From NCBI RefSeq assembly GCF_000337355.1, contig NZ_AOJH01000043.1, positions 161,910 to 211,894 on the forward strand: a DNA stretch of 49,985 bases. The letters are read 5' to 3'. Within the stretch, counting starts at the first letter, position 1; every line of letters starts with the position of its first letter. The stretch comes from Halorubrum kocurii JCM 14978. GTDB taxonomy: Archaea > Halobacteriota > Halobacteria > Halobacteriales > Haloferacaceae. Both the position numbers and the translations under genes were made by a program. The notes below the pieces were generated by a model that worked only from the letters and a program-made list of their open reading frames with translations, did no database searches and was not told the origin of the DNA. Positions 8,583-16,960 of the stretch are shown here, piece by piece.

Positions 8583-9926
8583 TCAGTCGTCGAGCTCTTC
8601 GGTGACCGAGTCCGGCGGCGCCTCCATGTCGCCGGGGGCCGCGTCGCGTCCGCGCTCGCTCCCGCCCGGCCCCTCCGGCAGCGTGTCGAACTCGGGGTCG
8701 AACAGCTGGAGCGCGGTGCGGATCGTCTCCCAGTCGTCTTCGCCGGCCGCGTCGCGTAGGGACCGAGTCGGAGCGGCGAGCAGCTGACCGACCAACGCGT
8801 CCGCTAAGTCCTCGACGGTCTCGCGCTGCTCGTCCGTCAGCTCTCCCTGCGCTTCGAGCTTCGAGACGGCCCGGTCGACCTCTCGGGCCTTCACACGGTC
8901 GGCGCCGGCGTACATCGCCGAGATGGCGTCGTCGGCGCGCTTGCGCTTGTACGCCTCCAGGATGCGGTCGAGCTCCTCGTCGATGATCGCCTCGACGTCC
9001 CGCGCCTCCGCCTCGCGGCTCTCACGGGTCCGGCGAGTCACGTCCTCCAAGGCGTCGATGTCGTACAGCGTGACGCCGTCGTGCTCGGCGAGTTCGGGGT
9101 CCACGTCTCGCGGCTGCGCGATGTCGATGCAGACGAGCCGGTCGGCGCCCGTCACGTGTTCCGACCGGATCACCGGGTCCGGGCTGCCGGTCGCCGCGAT
9201 CACGAGGTCGGCGTCCGGGACCACCGTCGCGAGGTCCGCGAGGGGGACCGCCGCCGCGGGCGTGTCGACCTCTCCCGCGACGAACGCCGCGTTCGGCACC
9301 GTCCGGTTCGCCACGACGATCTCCGAGATCGCGGTGTCGTCGAGCGACCGGGCCGCGAGCGTCCCCATCTCGCCGGCGCCGACGACGACGGCCGAGCCGT
9401 CGGTGAGGTCGATCTCGCTGGCCGCCAGCCGCACCGCGGCCGAGCCGAGCGAGACGACGCCCTCGTTGATCGACGTCTCGTTGCGCGCGCGCTCGCCGAC
9501 GTGGAGCGCCTTCGTCACCGCGTCCTTCAGCACGGGACCGATGCCGCCCGCGGACTTCGACTCCTCGTACGCCTCGCGGAGCTGGCCGATGATCTGGTCT
9601 TCGCCGATCACGAGCGATTCGAGTCCGGAGGCGACCCGCATCAGGTGTTTCAAGCTCTCCTCGTGGTCGAGTCTGCGGACCGCGCCGCCGCGGACCTCGG
9701 GCGCGAACGACTCCAGCGCGACCGACCCGTCGACGGTCCGGTCGGTGACGACGTACGCCTCAGAGCGGTTACAGGTCTGGAGCGCGAACGCCTCTTCGAC
9801 CCCGTCGCGCGCGAGCAGGTCCGAGACGGTGGCGCGGACGCCGTCGCCCCCCGCAGCCTCGATCTCGTCGACCGTCGCGCGGGAGTGGGCGACGCTCACG
9901 CCCGAGATAGCGCCCGTCTCTTTCAT
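8583..9926 (-). CDS. hemA: Glutamyl-tRNA reductase
   Basis: A 447-residue enzyme that reduces glutamyl-tRNA(Glu) to glutamate-1-semialdehyde, the first committed step of tetrapyrrole synthesis. The start at 9926 gives MKETGAISGVSVAHSRA, the normal N-terminus; the longer frame to 10001 would extend into the upstream gene. The catalytic Cys is C52 in LQTCNRSEAYV. The SLVIGEDQIIGQLREAY motif, the NADPH-binding VVVGAGEMG and the C-terminal dimerisation helix region (VEDLADALVGQLLAAPTRSLRDAA) are all visible. Its start overlaps the stop of the precorrin-2 dehydrogenase gene by 4 nt, so the two are coupled. Confidence 0.96.
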   Translation of the reverse strand: MKETGAISGVSVAHSRATVDEIEAAGGDGVRATVSDLLARDGVEEAFALQTCNRSEAYVVTDRTVDGSVALESFAPEVRGGAVRRLDHEESLKHLMRVASGLESLVIGEDQIIGQLREAYEESKSAGGIGPVLKDAVTKALHVGERARNETSINEGVVSLGSAAVRLAASEIDLTDGSAVVVGAGEMGTLAARSLDDTAISEIVVANRTVPNAAFVAGEVDTPAAAVPLADLATVVPDADLVIAATGSPDPVIRSEHVTGADRLVCIDIAQPRDVDPELAEHDGVTLYDIDALEDVTRRTRESREAEARDVEAIIDEELDRILEAYKRKRADDAISAMYAGADRVKAREVDRAVSKLEAQGELTDEQRETVEDLADALVGQLLAAPTRSLRDAAGEDDWETIRTALQLFDPEFDTLPEGPGGSERGRDAAPGDMEAPPDSVTEELDD

Positions 9927-10600
9927 CTGGTGAGTACCTCCTCGATCACGGAATCCGCCTCTTTCCGACCGTAAGAATCCCCCTTTTGTAAACCCTTCCA
10001 AACCCCCTCGGATCGCACGACGCGCCGGATCGCCTCCCGACGCGCCTCGGGCGCGACGCCGCGGTCTTTGAGCTCCGCTCGCAGGGTTCCCGACAGCTCG
10101 GCCATCGCGCCGGCGCCGTCGATCTCCGCCTCGATCCGCTCGCGCAGCGCCTTCGCGAGCGCCGGGCTCGCGCCCCCGGTCGAGAGCGCCACCCGGACGG
10201 GGTCGTCCTCGACCGTCGCCGGGACGACGACGCTCCGCGCGCCTCGGGCGCCAGACCGGTCCGCGGTCGACACGTCAGTCCGGTTGACGAGCGCGCCGGC
10301 GTCGAGCGCGGCCGCCTCGGCGGCCGCGTTGAGGGCCGCGTCGTCCGTGGCGGCGACGACGAGCGCGGGCTCGACCCGGTCGATCCAGTCGCGGACCGCG
10401 TCGGCGTCCGGCGCGGCACGGACCAGTTCCACCGATTCGGGGGCCGCCTCGGCGAGGTCGGTCAGCTGGTCGTCGAACGCGGGGCTCGCGACGACGACCC
10501 GCGCCTCGTCGGCGAACCGCGACGCCTTCCGCGACCCGACTGCGCCGCCGCCGAACACGAGCACTGTCTCGCCGGTGAAGTCGTGGTAGAGGGGGATCAC
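9923..10600 (-). CDS. sirC: Precorrin-2 dehydrogenase (siroheme synthase N-terminal type)
   Basis: A 225-residue protein resembling the CysG N-terminal / Met8 / SirC family, which oxidises precorrin-2 to sirohydrochlorin with NAD. The Rossmann motif is VLVFGGGAVGSRKASRF near residue 13. The second family block VVAATDDAALN...ALVNRTDVSTAD is present, followed by VVVPATVEDDPVRVALSTGGASPALAKALRERIE. It lies between ahbAB and hemA on the same strand, so the three form a heme/siroheme unit. Whether this protein also chelates iron, as Met8 does, cannot be told from sequence. Confidence 0.92.
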   Translation of the reverse strand: MIPLYHDFTGETVLVFGGGAVGSRKASRFADEARVVVASPAFDDQLTDLAEAAPESVELVRAAPDADAVRDWIDRVEPALVVAATDDAALNAAAEAAALDAGALVNRTDVSTADRSGARGARSVVVPATVEDDPVRVALSTGGASPALAKALRERIEAEIDGAGAMAELSGTLRAELKDRGVAPEARREAIRRVVRSEGVWKGLQKGDSYGRKEADSVIEEVLTR

Positions 10601-10661
10601 GGGCGCCTCCGCGCCGCCGGTCCCGTGCCGCGCGCCCCCCGTGTGGTCGAGCTCTGCCGGG

Positions 10662-11747
10662 TCACGCCGTGTTGCTGTCCGCGCGGTCGGCGATGCGGAT
10701 TCCCGTCTTCTTCAGGATCCGGGTCGAGAACAGCGTGTCCCAGTCGCTCTCGCCGACCTCCCAGTACTCGTCCATCAGCTCCTTCACCTCGGCGATCCGG
10801 CGCTCGCTCTCGACCTCCGTCCGCCCGTGGGTCATCGCGAAGAAGTTGTACTCCCAGACGCCCTCGTGGCGGGGCCGCTCGTAGCAGTGGGTGACGAAGT
10901 CGAGCCCCGCGACCGCCGGCCCGACCTCGTCGAGGACCGCTTCGGGCACGTCCCAGACGGTCATCCCGTTCTCCGTGTACCCGAGCGCGTAGTGGTTCGG
11001 AATCACGCCGACGCGGCGCACCTTCCCCTCCGCGTCGAAGCGCTTTATCGTCTCGATCACCCAGCCCGTGTCCGCACCGATCGCGGCCGCCACGTCGGCG
11101 TACGGCGTCTCCGTGATCGGAAGCCCGCCCTGTATCTCGACGACGAGGTCGCGCTCGTCGGGGGTGAGCGTCGACCGGTCGCTGGGCGAGACCGCGGGCC
11201 CCAGATCGGAGAGGTCGACCTCCCCGTCGGGAACCGGACCGTCGACGAGGAACTTCGCGCCGACGTGGAACTCCCGGACCTTCGGGAGGTTGTACGTCTC
11301 CTGCCCGGTCGCCGCCTCGATCTCAGCGAGCACCTCGTCGACCCGGTCGCTCCCGTCCTTGTCGGGGTCCGGGTGGTCCGCGACGCTCACCACGAACCAC
11401 ATGTTGAGGTGCGGGTGCTCGCGCTCGTAGTTGTGCGCCACCGCGGTGAACTCGTTGACCGTCTCCGCGATCTCGTCGTATCGGTCCTCGGGCGCGTGCA
11501 TCGCGACGAGCGACGCCGCTCCGCCGATCTCCTCGGCGTTGACGAGCGCCCCGAACCGGGAGAGCGTCCCGGCCTCGTCGAGTTCGCGCACCCGCTCGCA
11601 CAGCTCTGACCCGGTCACGTCGACCCCGTGCTCGCGGAGCGCGGCCGCGGCCGGTTCGAAGGGGCGCTCAGCCACCGGGAATCCGCCTTGGAAGGCGTTG
11701 ATGATCCCGCGGTCGAGCGCCGTTAGATCCGCGTCGACCTCTTGCAT
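10662..11747 (-). CDS. ahbAB: Fused siroheme decarboxylase AhbA-AhbB (Lrp/AsnC-like)
   Basis: A 361-residue protein built from two Lrp/AsnC-like halves (about residues 5-165 and 190-345), each with a winged-helix segment and an AsnC-type ligand domain. AhbA and AhbB form the siroheme decarboxylase that makes 12,18-didecarboxysiroheme in the alternative (siroheme-dependent) heme pathway; in this gene they are one polypeptide. The second half carries HYALGYTENGMTVWDV and FVTHCYERPRHEGVWEYNFFAMTHGR, typical of this family and unlike true transcriptional regulators. Start at 11747 chosen from the TATA-like box at 11771-11778. Downstream sirC and hemA, 61 nt away, support the assignment. Confidence 0.9.
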   Translation of the reverse strand: MQEVDADLTALDRGIINAFQGGFPVAERPFEPAAAALREHGVDVTGSELCERVRELDEAGTLSRFGALVNAEEIGGAASLVAMHAPEDRYDEIAETVNEFTAVAHNYEREHPHLNMWFVVSVADHPDPDKDGSDRVDEVLAEIEAATGQETYNLPKVREFHVGAKFLVDGPVPDGEVDLSDLGPAVSPSDRSTLTPDERDLVVEIQGGLPITETPYADVAAAIGADTGWVIETIKRFDAEGKVRRVGVIPNHYALGYTENGMTVWDVPEAVLDEVGPAVAGLDFVTHCYERPRHEGVWEYNFFAMTHGRTEVESERRIAEVKELMDEYWEVGESDWDTLFSTRILKKTGIRIADRADSNTA

Positions 11748-11770
11748 ACGTCGGGATCGGGCCCGCGCGA

Positions 11771-11778
11771 GAATAAGC
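11771..11778 (-). promoter_or_regulatory. TATA box for the ahbAB-sirC-hemA operon
   Basis: On the minus strand GCTTATTC centred about 27 nt upstream of the ahbAB ATG, consistent with leaderless transcription. Confidence 0.6.
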
Positions 11779-11794
11779 GATCCGACCGGTGTAC

Positions 11795-11834
11795 AGCTGT
11801 CTGACACGACAGGTGCGAAGCTGTCTGACACGAC
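11795..11834. repeat. Tandem 16-bp repeat upstream of the heme operon promoter
   Basis: AGCTGTCTGACACGAC occurs twice (11795-11810 and 11819-11834), 24 bp apart centre to centre, directly upstream of the ahbAB TATA box. The first copy also sits inside the inverted repeat CTGTC-N6-GACAG (11797-11812). The arrangement suggests paired binding sites of an activator or heme/iron-responsive regulator. Confidence 0.6.
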
Positions 11835-11870
11835 CGGGGCTGCGGTACCGGTCGCGTCGACCCGTCGCGG

Positions 11871-12338
11871 TCAGCCGTCGAGATCGCGGGCGATGTCCGA
11901 CAGCGACGATCGGGGGCCGCGCGTCGCCTCGTACACCGTCCGATCGCCCGGGACCCGGAGCCCGTACAGCTCGCCGGGAACGACGACGTCGAGGACCACC
12001 GCGTCCCCCGGTTCGCGGTCGTTCTCGTCGAGCCACTCGGCGAGGCGGTTCTCGCCGTCGCCCGGCTCGCGCGCGAGCCGTCGGTTGTCGAACGCGCCGC
12101 GGATCACGCGCCCCTTGCCGTCGCTTCGCACGGGCGCGTGGTACTCGTCGCGGTCGATCGCGATTCGGATCACGTCGCCCGCGGCCATCGACAGCGACTC
12201 GCAGCTCCCGGACTCGACGCGGCGTTCCAGTTCGTCGTCGTTCGGGAGCCGGACGCAGGGGCGGCGAGTGCCGCCGCTCCGGGCGAGCGAGACGCGAACC
12301 GAGGCGACACCCTCGTCGTCGGAGGGGACGCGGGGCAT
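11871..12338 (-). CDS. Conserved-looking haloarchaeal protein of unknown function
   Basis: A 155-residue soluble acidic protein that I cannot assign to a function. It has alternating short hydrophobic strands, suggesting a beta-rich fold, in two parts: RRPCVRLPNDDELERRVESG...GDVIRIAIDRDEYHAPV and GDAVVLDVVVPGELYGLRVPG. The second part resembles the barrel-like ends of small haloarchaeal proteins given DUF71xx numbers; I do not recall the exact family. It starts 12 nt after the rps6e stop on the same strand, so it is almost certainly co-transcribed with that ribosomal protein gene. No Cys motifs or membrane helices. Confidence 0.75.
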   Translation of the reverse strand: MPRVPSDDEGVASVRVSLARSGGTRRPCVRLPNDDELERRVESGSCESLSMAAGDVIRIAIDRDEYHAPVRSDGKGRVIRGAFDNRRLAREPGDGENRLAEWLDENDREPGDAVVLDVVVPGELYGLRVPGDRTVYEATRGPRSSLSDIARDLDG

Positions 12339-12350
12339 CGAAAGGGGGGC

Positions 12351-12743
12351 TTACTCCTCGTCGCCGCCGTCCTCGCCGAGCGCGGCGGCGACGTCGTCGC
12401 CGTCGACGACCGAGGCGTTGATCTGGGCCACGTCGTCGTCGATCTCGCGGCCGCGGACGGTGATGCGCTTGCGCTCGCCCTCGCGGGACGGCTCGAAGCC
12501 GACGCCGCCCTCCAAGAGCAGCTCCTTCAGGCGGGTGCCGGAGACGTCCTCGCGCATCGGTCGGCCGGTCTCGTCGGAGCCGCCGGTGATCTCGATCGTG
12601 TGCTCGGAGAGCCCGACGGCGTCGCCGCCGATCTCGTCGCCGATCTCGCGACCGAGGAACCGGTTGGCGTCCTGTCCGTCGACCTCTCGCTGGAACGTCT
12701 CGCCGGTGTCGGGGTCGGCGATGACGACTTTGAATTCGGCCAT
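12351..12743 (-). CDS. rps6e: 30S ribosomal protein S6e
   Basis: A 130-residue protein matching archaeal S6e: MAEFKVVIADPDTGETFQREV at the N-terminus, the NRFLGREIGDEIGG block, and EITGGSDETGRPMREDVSG with the conserved GGSD.GRPMR signature. Length is typical of archaeal S6e, with an acidic haloarchaeal C-terminus. The ATG at 12743 is supported by a TATA-like box 25 nt upstream. The gene leads a two-gene unit with the following unknown protein. Confidence 0.96.
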   Translation of the reverse strand: MAEFKVVIADPDTGETFQREVDGQDANRFLGREIGDEIGGDAVGLSEHTIEITGGSDETGRPMREDVSGTRLKELLLEGGVGFEPSREGERKRITVRGREIDDDVAQINASVVDGDDVAAALGEDGGDEE

Positions 12744-12763
12744 GGGCGAACCGAGACCCCCGC

Positions 12764-12773
12764 GAATAAAAAG
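12764..12773 (-). promoter_or_regulatory. TATA box for rps6e
   Basis: On the minus strand CTTTTTATTC centred about 25 nt before the rps6e ATG, indicating a leaderless transcript. Confidence 0.65.
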
Positions 12774-12837
12774 CACGTCGAAAGCGCGATCGACCGGGGA
12801 TCCGCGAACGGACCGCGTCGCAGACGACGCTCGCCGG

Positions 12838-13551
12838 TCAGCCGTCCCGATCGACCCGATCGATCCGCGGATCGCCGTCGCCCCACGGCCCGTCGACGAA
12901 CGCGTCCTCCAGCGCCCGAGCGAGCGGTTTCGGGGCTTCAGGGCCGCCCGCAGCCGCGACGCTACCGACCGCGGTCGAGTCGAACGGAACCCCGAGCGCG
13001 TCGTACACCGCCGCGGTGGCGTCGGCGATCTCGCGTGCGTCCGCCGGCGTGACGACCAGACAGCCCGCCACGAGCGCGGCGTCCCCGCGGACGCGCTGTG
13101 CGATCCCCGCGACTTTCCCGCCGCCGGTAACGCGAACCGAGTGGTCGCCCGGGCAGAACGACCCGGGCGGCTCCCCGCGCGACACGTCGGCGCCGAGGCC
13201 GCGCAGGGCTTCGAGGAGCGTCTCCGTCGCCCGCCCGTACCGGTCGGCTATCGACCCGCGCCCTCGCCCGTCGCCGAGCGGGAGGGCGTGGGCGAACGCG
13301 AGCGCGTCACCGGGATACGCGACGGCCCGGCCCCCCACGTCGCGCTCGATCGGCTCGAACCCGCGATCGGCGGCGAGCCGCTTCGCTCGCTCGAAGCCCG
13401 GCTCGCGGGCGTCGCGACGGCCGAAGGCGACCTGGCGGGGCGGCGTCCACACCCGGAGCCCCGGCGTCCCGTCGCCCGCGTCGGCGAGCAGCCTCGCGGT
13501 GTGCTCGCGGTCCGCCGCGGGACGAGCGCTCCGACCTCTGAGCACGCGCAT
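12838..13551 (-). CDS. Lipoate-protein ligase A-like protein
   Basis: A 237-residue protein of the biotin/lipoate A/B ligase superfamily, which attaches lipoyl (or octanoyl) groups to E2/GcvH lysines. The signature RDVGGRAVAYPGDALAFAHAL corresponds to the RRxxGGGAV block, and GGGKVAGIAQRVRGDAALV contains the catalytic Lys region (KVAGIAQR). Start at 13551 (MRVLRGRSARPAADREHT) is preferred to the GTG at 13644, whose extra 31 residues are Arg-rich and unlike the family. A lipoyl synthase gene lies about 27 kb away in this window, so the two need not act together. Substrate specificity is not determinable. Confidence 0.83.
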   Translation of the reverse strand: MRVLRGRSARPAADREHTARLLADAGDGTPGLRVWTPPRQVAFGRRDAREPGFERAKRLAADRGFEPIERDVGGRAVAYPGDALAFAHALPLGDGRGRGSIADRYGRATETLLEALRGLGADVSRGEPPGSFCPGDHSVRVTGGGKVAGIAQRVRGDAALVAGCLVVTPADAREIADATAAVYDALGVPFDSTAVGSVAAAGGPEAPKPLARALEDAFVDGPWGDGDPRIDRVDRDG

Positions 13552-13679
13552 ACCGGCGAGACGGAGCGGGCGGACAAGCCCTTTGCGGCGGCCGTCCGAC
13601 GCGCGTCGTCGCCGCGAACGGCGGCCGACGACCGCGTGACACAAAGGTTTTGACGGCCCTCTGACTGTGTCAGGTAACG

Positions 13680-15368
13680 ATGAGCGACCTCGGCGCGTTG
13701 CCCGTGCAGGCGTACCTCGCGGCCTGCTTGCTCGCCGGGGTCATCGGCATCTGGCTCGGATACGTCGCGTGGACCGACCGCGACGAACCGGGCGGTACCG
13801 AGGTCGCGCTCTACCTCTTCTGTGGCGGCGGCATTTCCCTGCTGTACGCCGTCAGGGTCGCCAGCGCGAGCGAGCTGGCGATGGTCGTCGCGCTCAACCT
13901 CTCGACGCCGCTCCTCGCCGCGGTCCCCGGCGTCTGGATGGCGTTCGTCCTCGCCTTCTCCGGACACGACCGCTGGCGCACGGAGAACCGGACCGTCGCG
14001 CTCGCGACGCCCGCCTTCGTCTGGGTGTTGACCGCGTGGTCGAGCGGGACCCACGGGCTCTCCCGCCGCGCGCTGACGGCGGTCGTCGAGGGCCCGTTCG
14101 CGCTGCTCTCGTTCGGGCTCGGGGTCGCGGACGCGGCGTTCGTGCTGTACGCCTACGGGCTGTGTATCGCCGGCGTCCTGGTCGTCGTCGACCTGTACCG
14201 CCGGACCGGGAACCGCTATCGGCTCCAGACGTTCGTGATCCTGCTCGGGACCCTGTTCCCGTTTCTGGGGGGGATCGTCACCGTCGTCGACGTGGGGAGC
14301 TACGCGAACCTCGCGTGGTTCCCGACCGGGCTCGTGGTCCACGGGGTCTTCCTGTACGGGACCGTCTTCTGGCTCGGAACGCTCGACGCGGCCGTCGTCG
14401 CCCGCGACACGGCCGTCGAGGTGATGCAGGACCCCGTCATCGTCGCCGGTTCCGACGGCCGGATCCGGGACCTCAACCCCGCGGCGGAGGAGCTGCTCTC
14501 GCCGGACGCGGTCGGCTCCTCGCTGTCGGACGTGTTCCCCCGCCTCGAGGTGGGCGTGGAACACCCGATATCGATCGGCGGGCGCCAGTTCGACATTCAA
14601 GAGGATCCGATCACGGACCCCCGCGGGACCGACCGGGGACACGTGTTCCTCCTCCGCGACGTGACGGAGCGGGAGCGCCGACAGACCGAACTGGAGCGCC
14701 GCGAGGCCGAGTTGGAGCGGCAGAACGAGCGGTTGGAGGACTTCGCCGGCGTCGTCTCTCACGACCTCCGGAACCCGCTGGCCGCGGCGACCGCGGCGGT
14801 GGAACTCGCGCGCCACGGCGGGGACAACGAGGACGCGCTCGACCGCGCCGCGAACGCCCACGAGCGGATGGACGACCTGATCGAGGGGCTGCTGTCGCTG
14901 GCGACGGCCGGGAAGTCGGTCGACGAGGTCGACCGCCTCTCGCTCGACGGGACCGCCAGACGCGTCTGGTCGCGGCTCGAAACCGCGGAGGCGACGCTGT
15001 CGGTCGACGGGCCGGACCCGCCCGCGCTCGCCGACAGAGACCGGCTCGAACAGCTCCTCTCGAACCTGTTCCGGAACGCGATCGAACACGCCGGGGAGGA
15101 CGTGGCGGTGCGCGTCGAGATCGAGCGCCGCGAGGACGGGATCGCGCTCGCGGTCGCCGACGACGGCCCCGGCGTGCCGCCGGACCAGCGCTCGGCGGTG
15201 ACCGAGCGCGGCGTCTCCCTCGGCGGCGGGACGGGCCTCGGGCTCGCCATCGTCGGCGACATCGCCGAGGCGCACGGGTGGGCACTCGCCGTCGAGGAGT
15301 CGGCGGCCGGCGGCGCGCGCTTCGTCATCTCGGGGATCGAGCCGGCTGACGACCCGTCCGGCGCGTGA
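13680..15368 (+). CDS. Membrane sensor histidine kinase (7TM-PAS-HisKA-HATPase)
   Basis: A 562-residue kinase. The N-terminal 240 residues contain about seven hydrophobic helices, like the 7TM region of haloarchaeal histidine kinases; a PAS domain (VMQDPVIVAGSDGRIRDLNPAAEELL) follows at about residues 240-325, then a short coiled coil rich in Glu/Arg. The phosphoacceptor is H361 in VVSHDLRNPL. The catalytic domain shows the N box (LLSNLFRNAIEHA), G1 (VADDGPGVP) and G2 (GGGTGLGLAIV). No response regulator gene is adjacent, so it is an orphan kinase; its signal is unknown. Small inverted repeats sit around its start (13637-13673). Confidence 0.92.
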   Translation: MSDLGALPVQAYLAACLLAGVIGIWLGYVAWTDRDEPGGTEVALYLFCGGGISLLYAVRVASASELAMVVALNLSTPLLAAVPGVWMAFVLAFSGHDRWRTENRTVALATPAFVWVLTAWSSGTHGLSRRALTAVVEGPFALLSFGLGVADAAFVLYAYGLCIAGVLVVVDLYRRTGNRYRLQTFVILLGTLFPFLGGIVTVVDVGSYANLAWFPTGLVVHGVFLYGTVFWLGTLDAAVVARDTAVEVMQDPVIVAGSDGRIRDLNPAAEELLSPDAVGSSLSDVFPRLEVGVEHPISIGGRQFDIQEDPITDPRGTDRGHVFLLRDVTERERRQTELERREAELERQNERLEDFAGVVSHDLRNPLAAATAAVELARHGGDNEDALDRAANAHERMDDLIEGLLSLATAGKSVDEVDRLSLDGTARRVWSRLETAEATLSVDGPDPPALADRDRLEQLLSNLFRNAIEHAGEDVAVRVEIERREDGIALAVADDGPGVPPDQRSAVTERGVSLGGGTGLGLAIVGDIAEAHGWALAVEESAAGGARFVISGIEPADDPSGA

Positions 15369-15442
15369 TCGGTCGCCCGGACACCGACCGCGATAGCCGG
15401 CTCCGACGGCCACTTGCCCGTCGAGCCCCACGTGACGATCCG

Positions 15443-16330
15443 ATGGCCGTCACGCTCCCGTCCGCCGTAGTCGACCGGTACCGACGGTTCTCGCGGTTCA
15501 ACTCGCCGTACCCGGCCCACGACGACGGCCGCGCGATCGACCTCTACCCGGACGGTGAGACGGGGGTCTCGCCGGTCGCCGGCGTCGTCCGCGAGACGCG
15601 GAGCGTCGGCTGTCCGGACCGGTCGTACGCGGCCGACGAGGACCACCTGATCGTCGTCGAGCTCGACGACGACTGGTGCCGGCGCGCGGGCGCAGCGCCC
15701 GGCACGGTCGCGCGGATCCTTCACGTGGTCCCGGCGGTGTCGGCGGGGGACCGCGTCGCGGTCGGCGACGCGCTCGGCCCACTGACGCGCTCCGGCTTCT
15801 TCGGTCGGTGGGTCGATAACCACGTCCATCTCGGCTTCAGACCGCCGGACGCGAACGCGCACCGGGCGAGCGGGTCGCTCCCGGTCGACGTCGACGTACA
15901 GGTGGAGCCGGTACGGTGGGACGGGGCCGGCGCGGTCGTCGAGCGCGGCCCGACGCACGTCGTCCTCGACGGGCCGTCGCACCCGGACCCCGGTCGCCGG
16001 TTCGCGGCGCTCGCGAGCGACGAGGCGACCCCCCTCGACGGCGGGCTAGCGCACTACGCGGGCGGCGGCGCGTTCGGCGGGGTCGTGGAGGGGACGGCGG
16101 TGTCGCTGTGGGGGACCCGCGTGGGGGTCGCGGGGGGGCGGGGGATCGCCTGGGAGCCGGTCGACGTGCTCGCGAACGGCGAGCGCGTGGTGGGGCTGTC
16201 GCTGTTCGCGGCGCGGGACGGCGGTCTCGGGGCGAAGGTCGTCTGCCCGGACAGTCGGTTCGAACTCGGCGAGACCGTCTCGCTCGCGCTCGCACCGAGC
16301 GACGACCCGATCCGGCTCGGCGTCGGCTGA
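15443..16330 (+). CDS. M23 (LytM) peptidase-like soluble protein
   Basis: A 295-residue protein without signal peptide or membrane helix. Its first half reads like the M23/LytM beta domain: HDDGRAIDLYPDGETG followed by PVAGVV (H26, D33), then ILHVVPAVSAGDRVAVGDALG (H94), and DNHVHLGFR with the HxH pair (H127, H129). These are the positions where M23 peptidases bind zinc, although the usual HxxxD spacing is stretched. The second half (about residues 150-295) is a beta-rich domain that I do not recognise. Haloarchaea have no murein, so a peptidoglycan role is excluded; it may be a non-catalytic or repurposed fold. Start chosen at MAVTLPSAV. Confidence 0.7.
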   Translation: MAVTLPSAVVDRYRRFSRFNSPYPAHDDGRAIDLYPDGETGVSPVAGVVRETRSVGCPDRSYAADEDHLIVVELDDDWCRRAGAAPGTVARILHVVPAVSAGDRVAVGDALGPLTRSGFFGRWVDNHVHLGFRPPDANAHRASGSLPVDVDVQVEPVRWDGAGAVVERGPTHVVLDGPSHPDPGRRFAALASDEATPLDGGLAHYAGGGAFGGVVEGTAVSLWGTRVGVAGGRGIAWEPVDVLANGERVVGLSLFAARDGGLGAKVVCPDSRFELGETVSLALAPSDDPIRLGVG

Positions 16331-16498
16331 GACCGGGGGGACCAGCGGCCGGCGGGAGGAGCGGCGAACGAGCGGCGCGGGACCGCCGAGACGGCGTCGA
16401 GCGGGTGTTCTCGTTGCGCTCGCCCTCGCCGTCCTCAACATCGCAGCCGTTGTTGCGAGTTCCGAGGGCTACAAACGGGGGGACGCCGACGGTGGAGT

Positions 16499-16960
16499 AT
16501 GGACCGGAGCGAGGTCGAGGCGATGGAGCCGCTGCCGAGGGCGGCGGTCGAACTCGTCGAGCGGCGGATCGAGGAGGAGCACGGCTACCTGTCGTGGCTG
16601 AACACGTCTGTCGACGTCGTCGAGCGCGGCCGAGTCGCGCTCTCGATCCCGTTCGACGACAAGCTGACGAACAGCGACGGGGGCAGCATCCACGGGGGCG
16701 TGGCGGCGACGCTGGCCGACACCGCTGGCGGAATCGTTCAGCGCACCGCCTTCGAGGACCCGTTCTCGGGCGACGTCGCGACCGTGAACCTCAACGCGAA
16801 CTACCTCCGGCCGGCGACCGGCGACCTCCGCGCGGAGGCGACCGTCGTCAGGTCCGGCGGCTCGATCGGCGTCAGCGACATGACGGTCACCAGCACCACG
16901 AACGGCGACACCGCCGAGGTCGTCGTCGGTCAGGGGTCGTTCCGGCTGTTTCGCGAGTAG
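16499..16960 (+). CDS. PaaI-type hotdog-fold thioesterase
   Basis: A 153-residue hotdog protein of the PaaI thioesterase family, which hydrolyses acyl- or aryl-CoA esters. The family block GGSIHGGVAATLADTAGGIV is present (the HGG turn and catalytic-loop Asp), followed by TVNLNANYLRPATGDLRAEATVVRSGGSIGVSDMTV. The last 31 nt overlap, tail to tail, the 3' end of the moeA gene on the other strand. A weak TATA-like GCTACAAAC about 28 nt upstream supports the ATG at 16499. The physiological CoA ester is unknown. Confidence 0.9.
   Translation: MDRSEVEAMEPLPRAAVELVERRIEEEHGYLSWLNTSVDVVERGRVALSIPFDDKLTNSDGGSIHGGVAATLADTAGGIVQRTAFEDPFSGDVATVNLNANYLRPATGDLRAEATVVRSGGSIGVSDMTVTSTTNGDTAEVVVGQGSFRLFRE

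Noticed and set aside
10662-11747. Lrp/AsnC transcriptional regulator
   Set aside because: The double Lrp-like architecture, its motifs and the adjacent precorrin-2 dehydrogenase and hemA genes fit AhbA-AhbB siroheme decarboxylase better.
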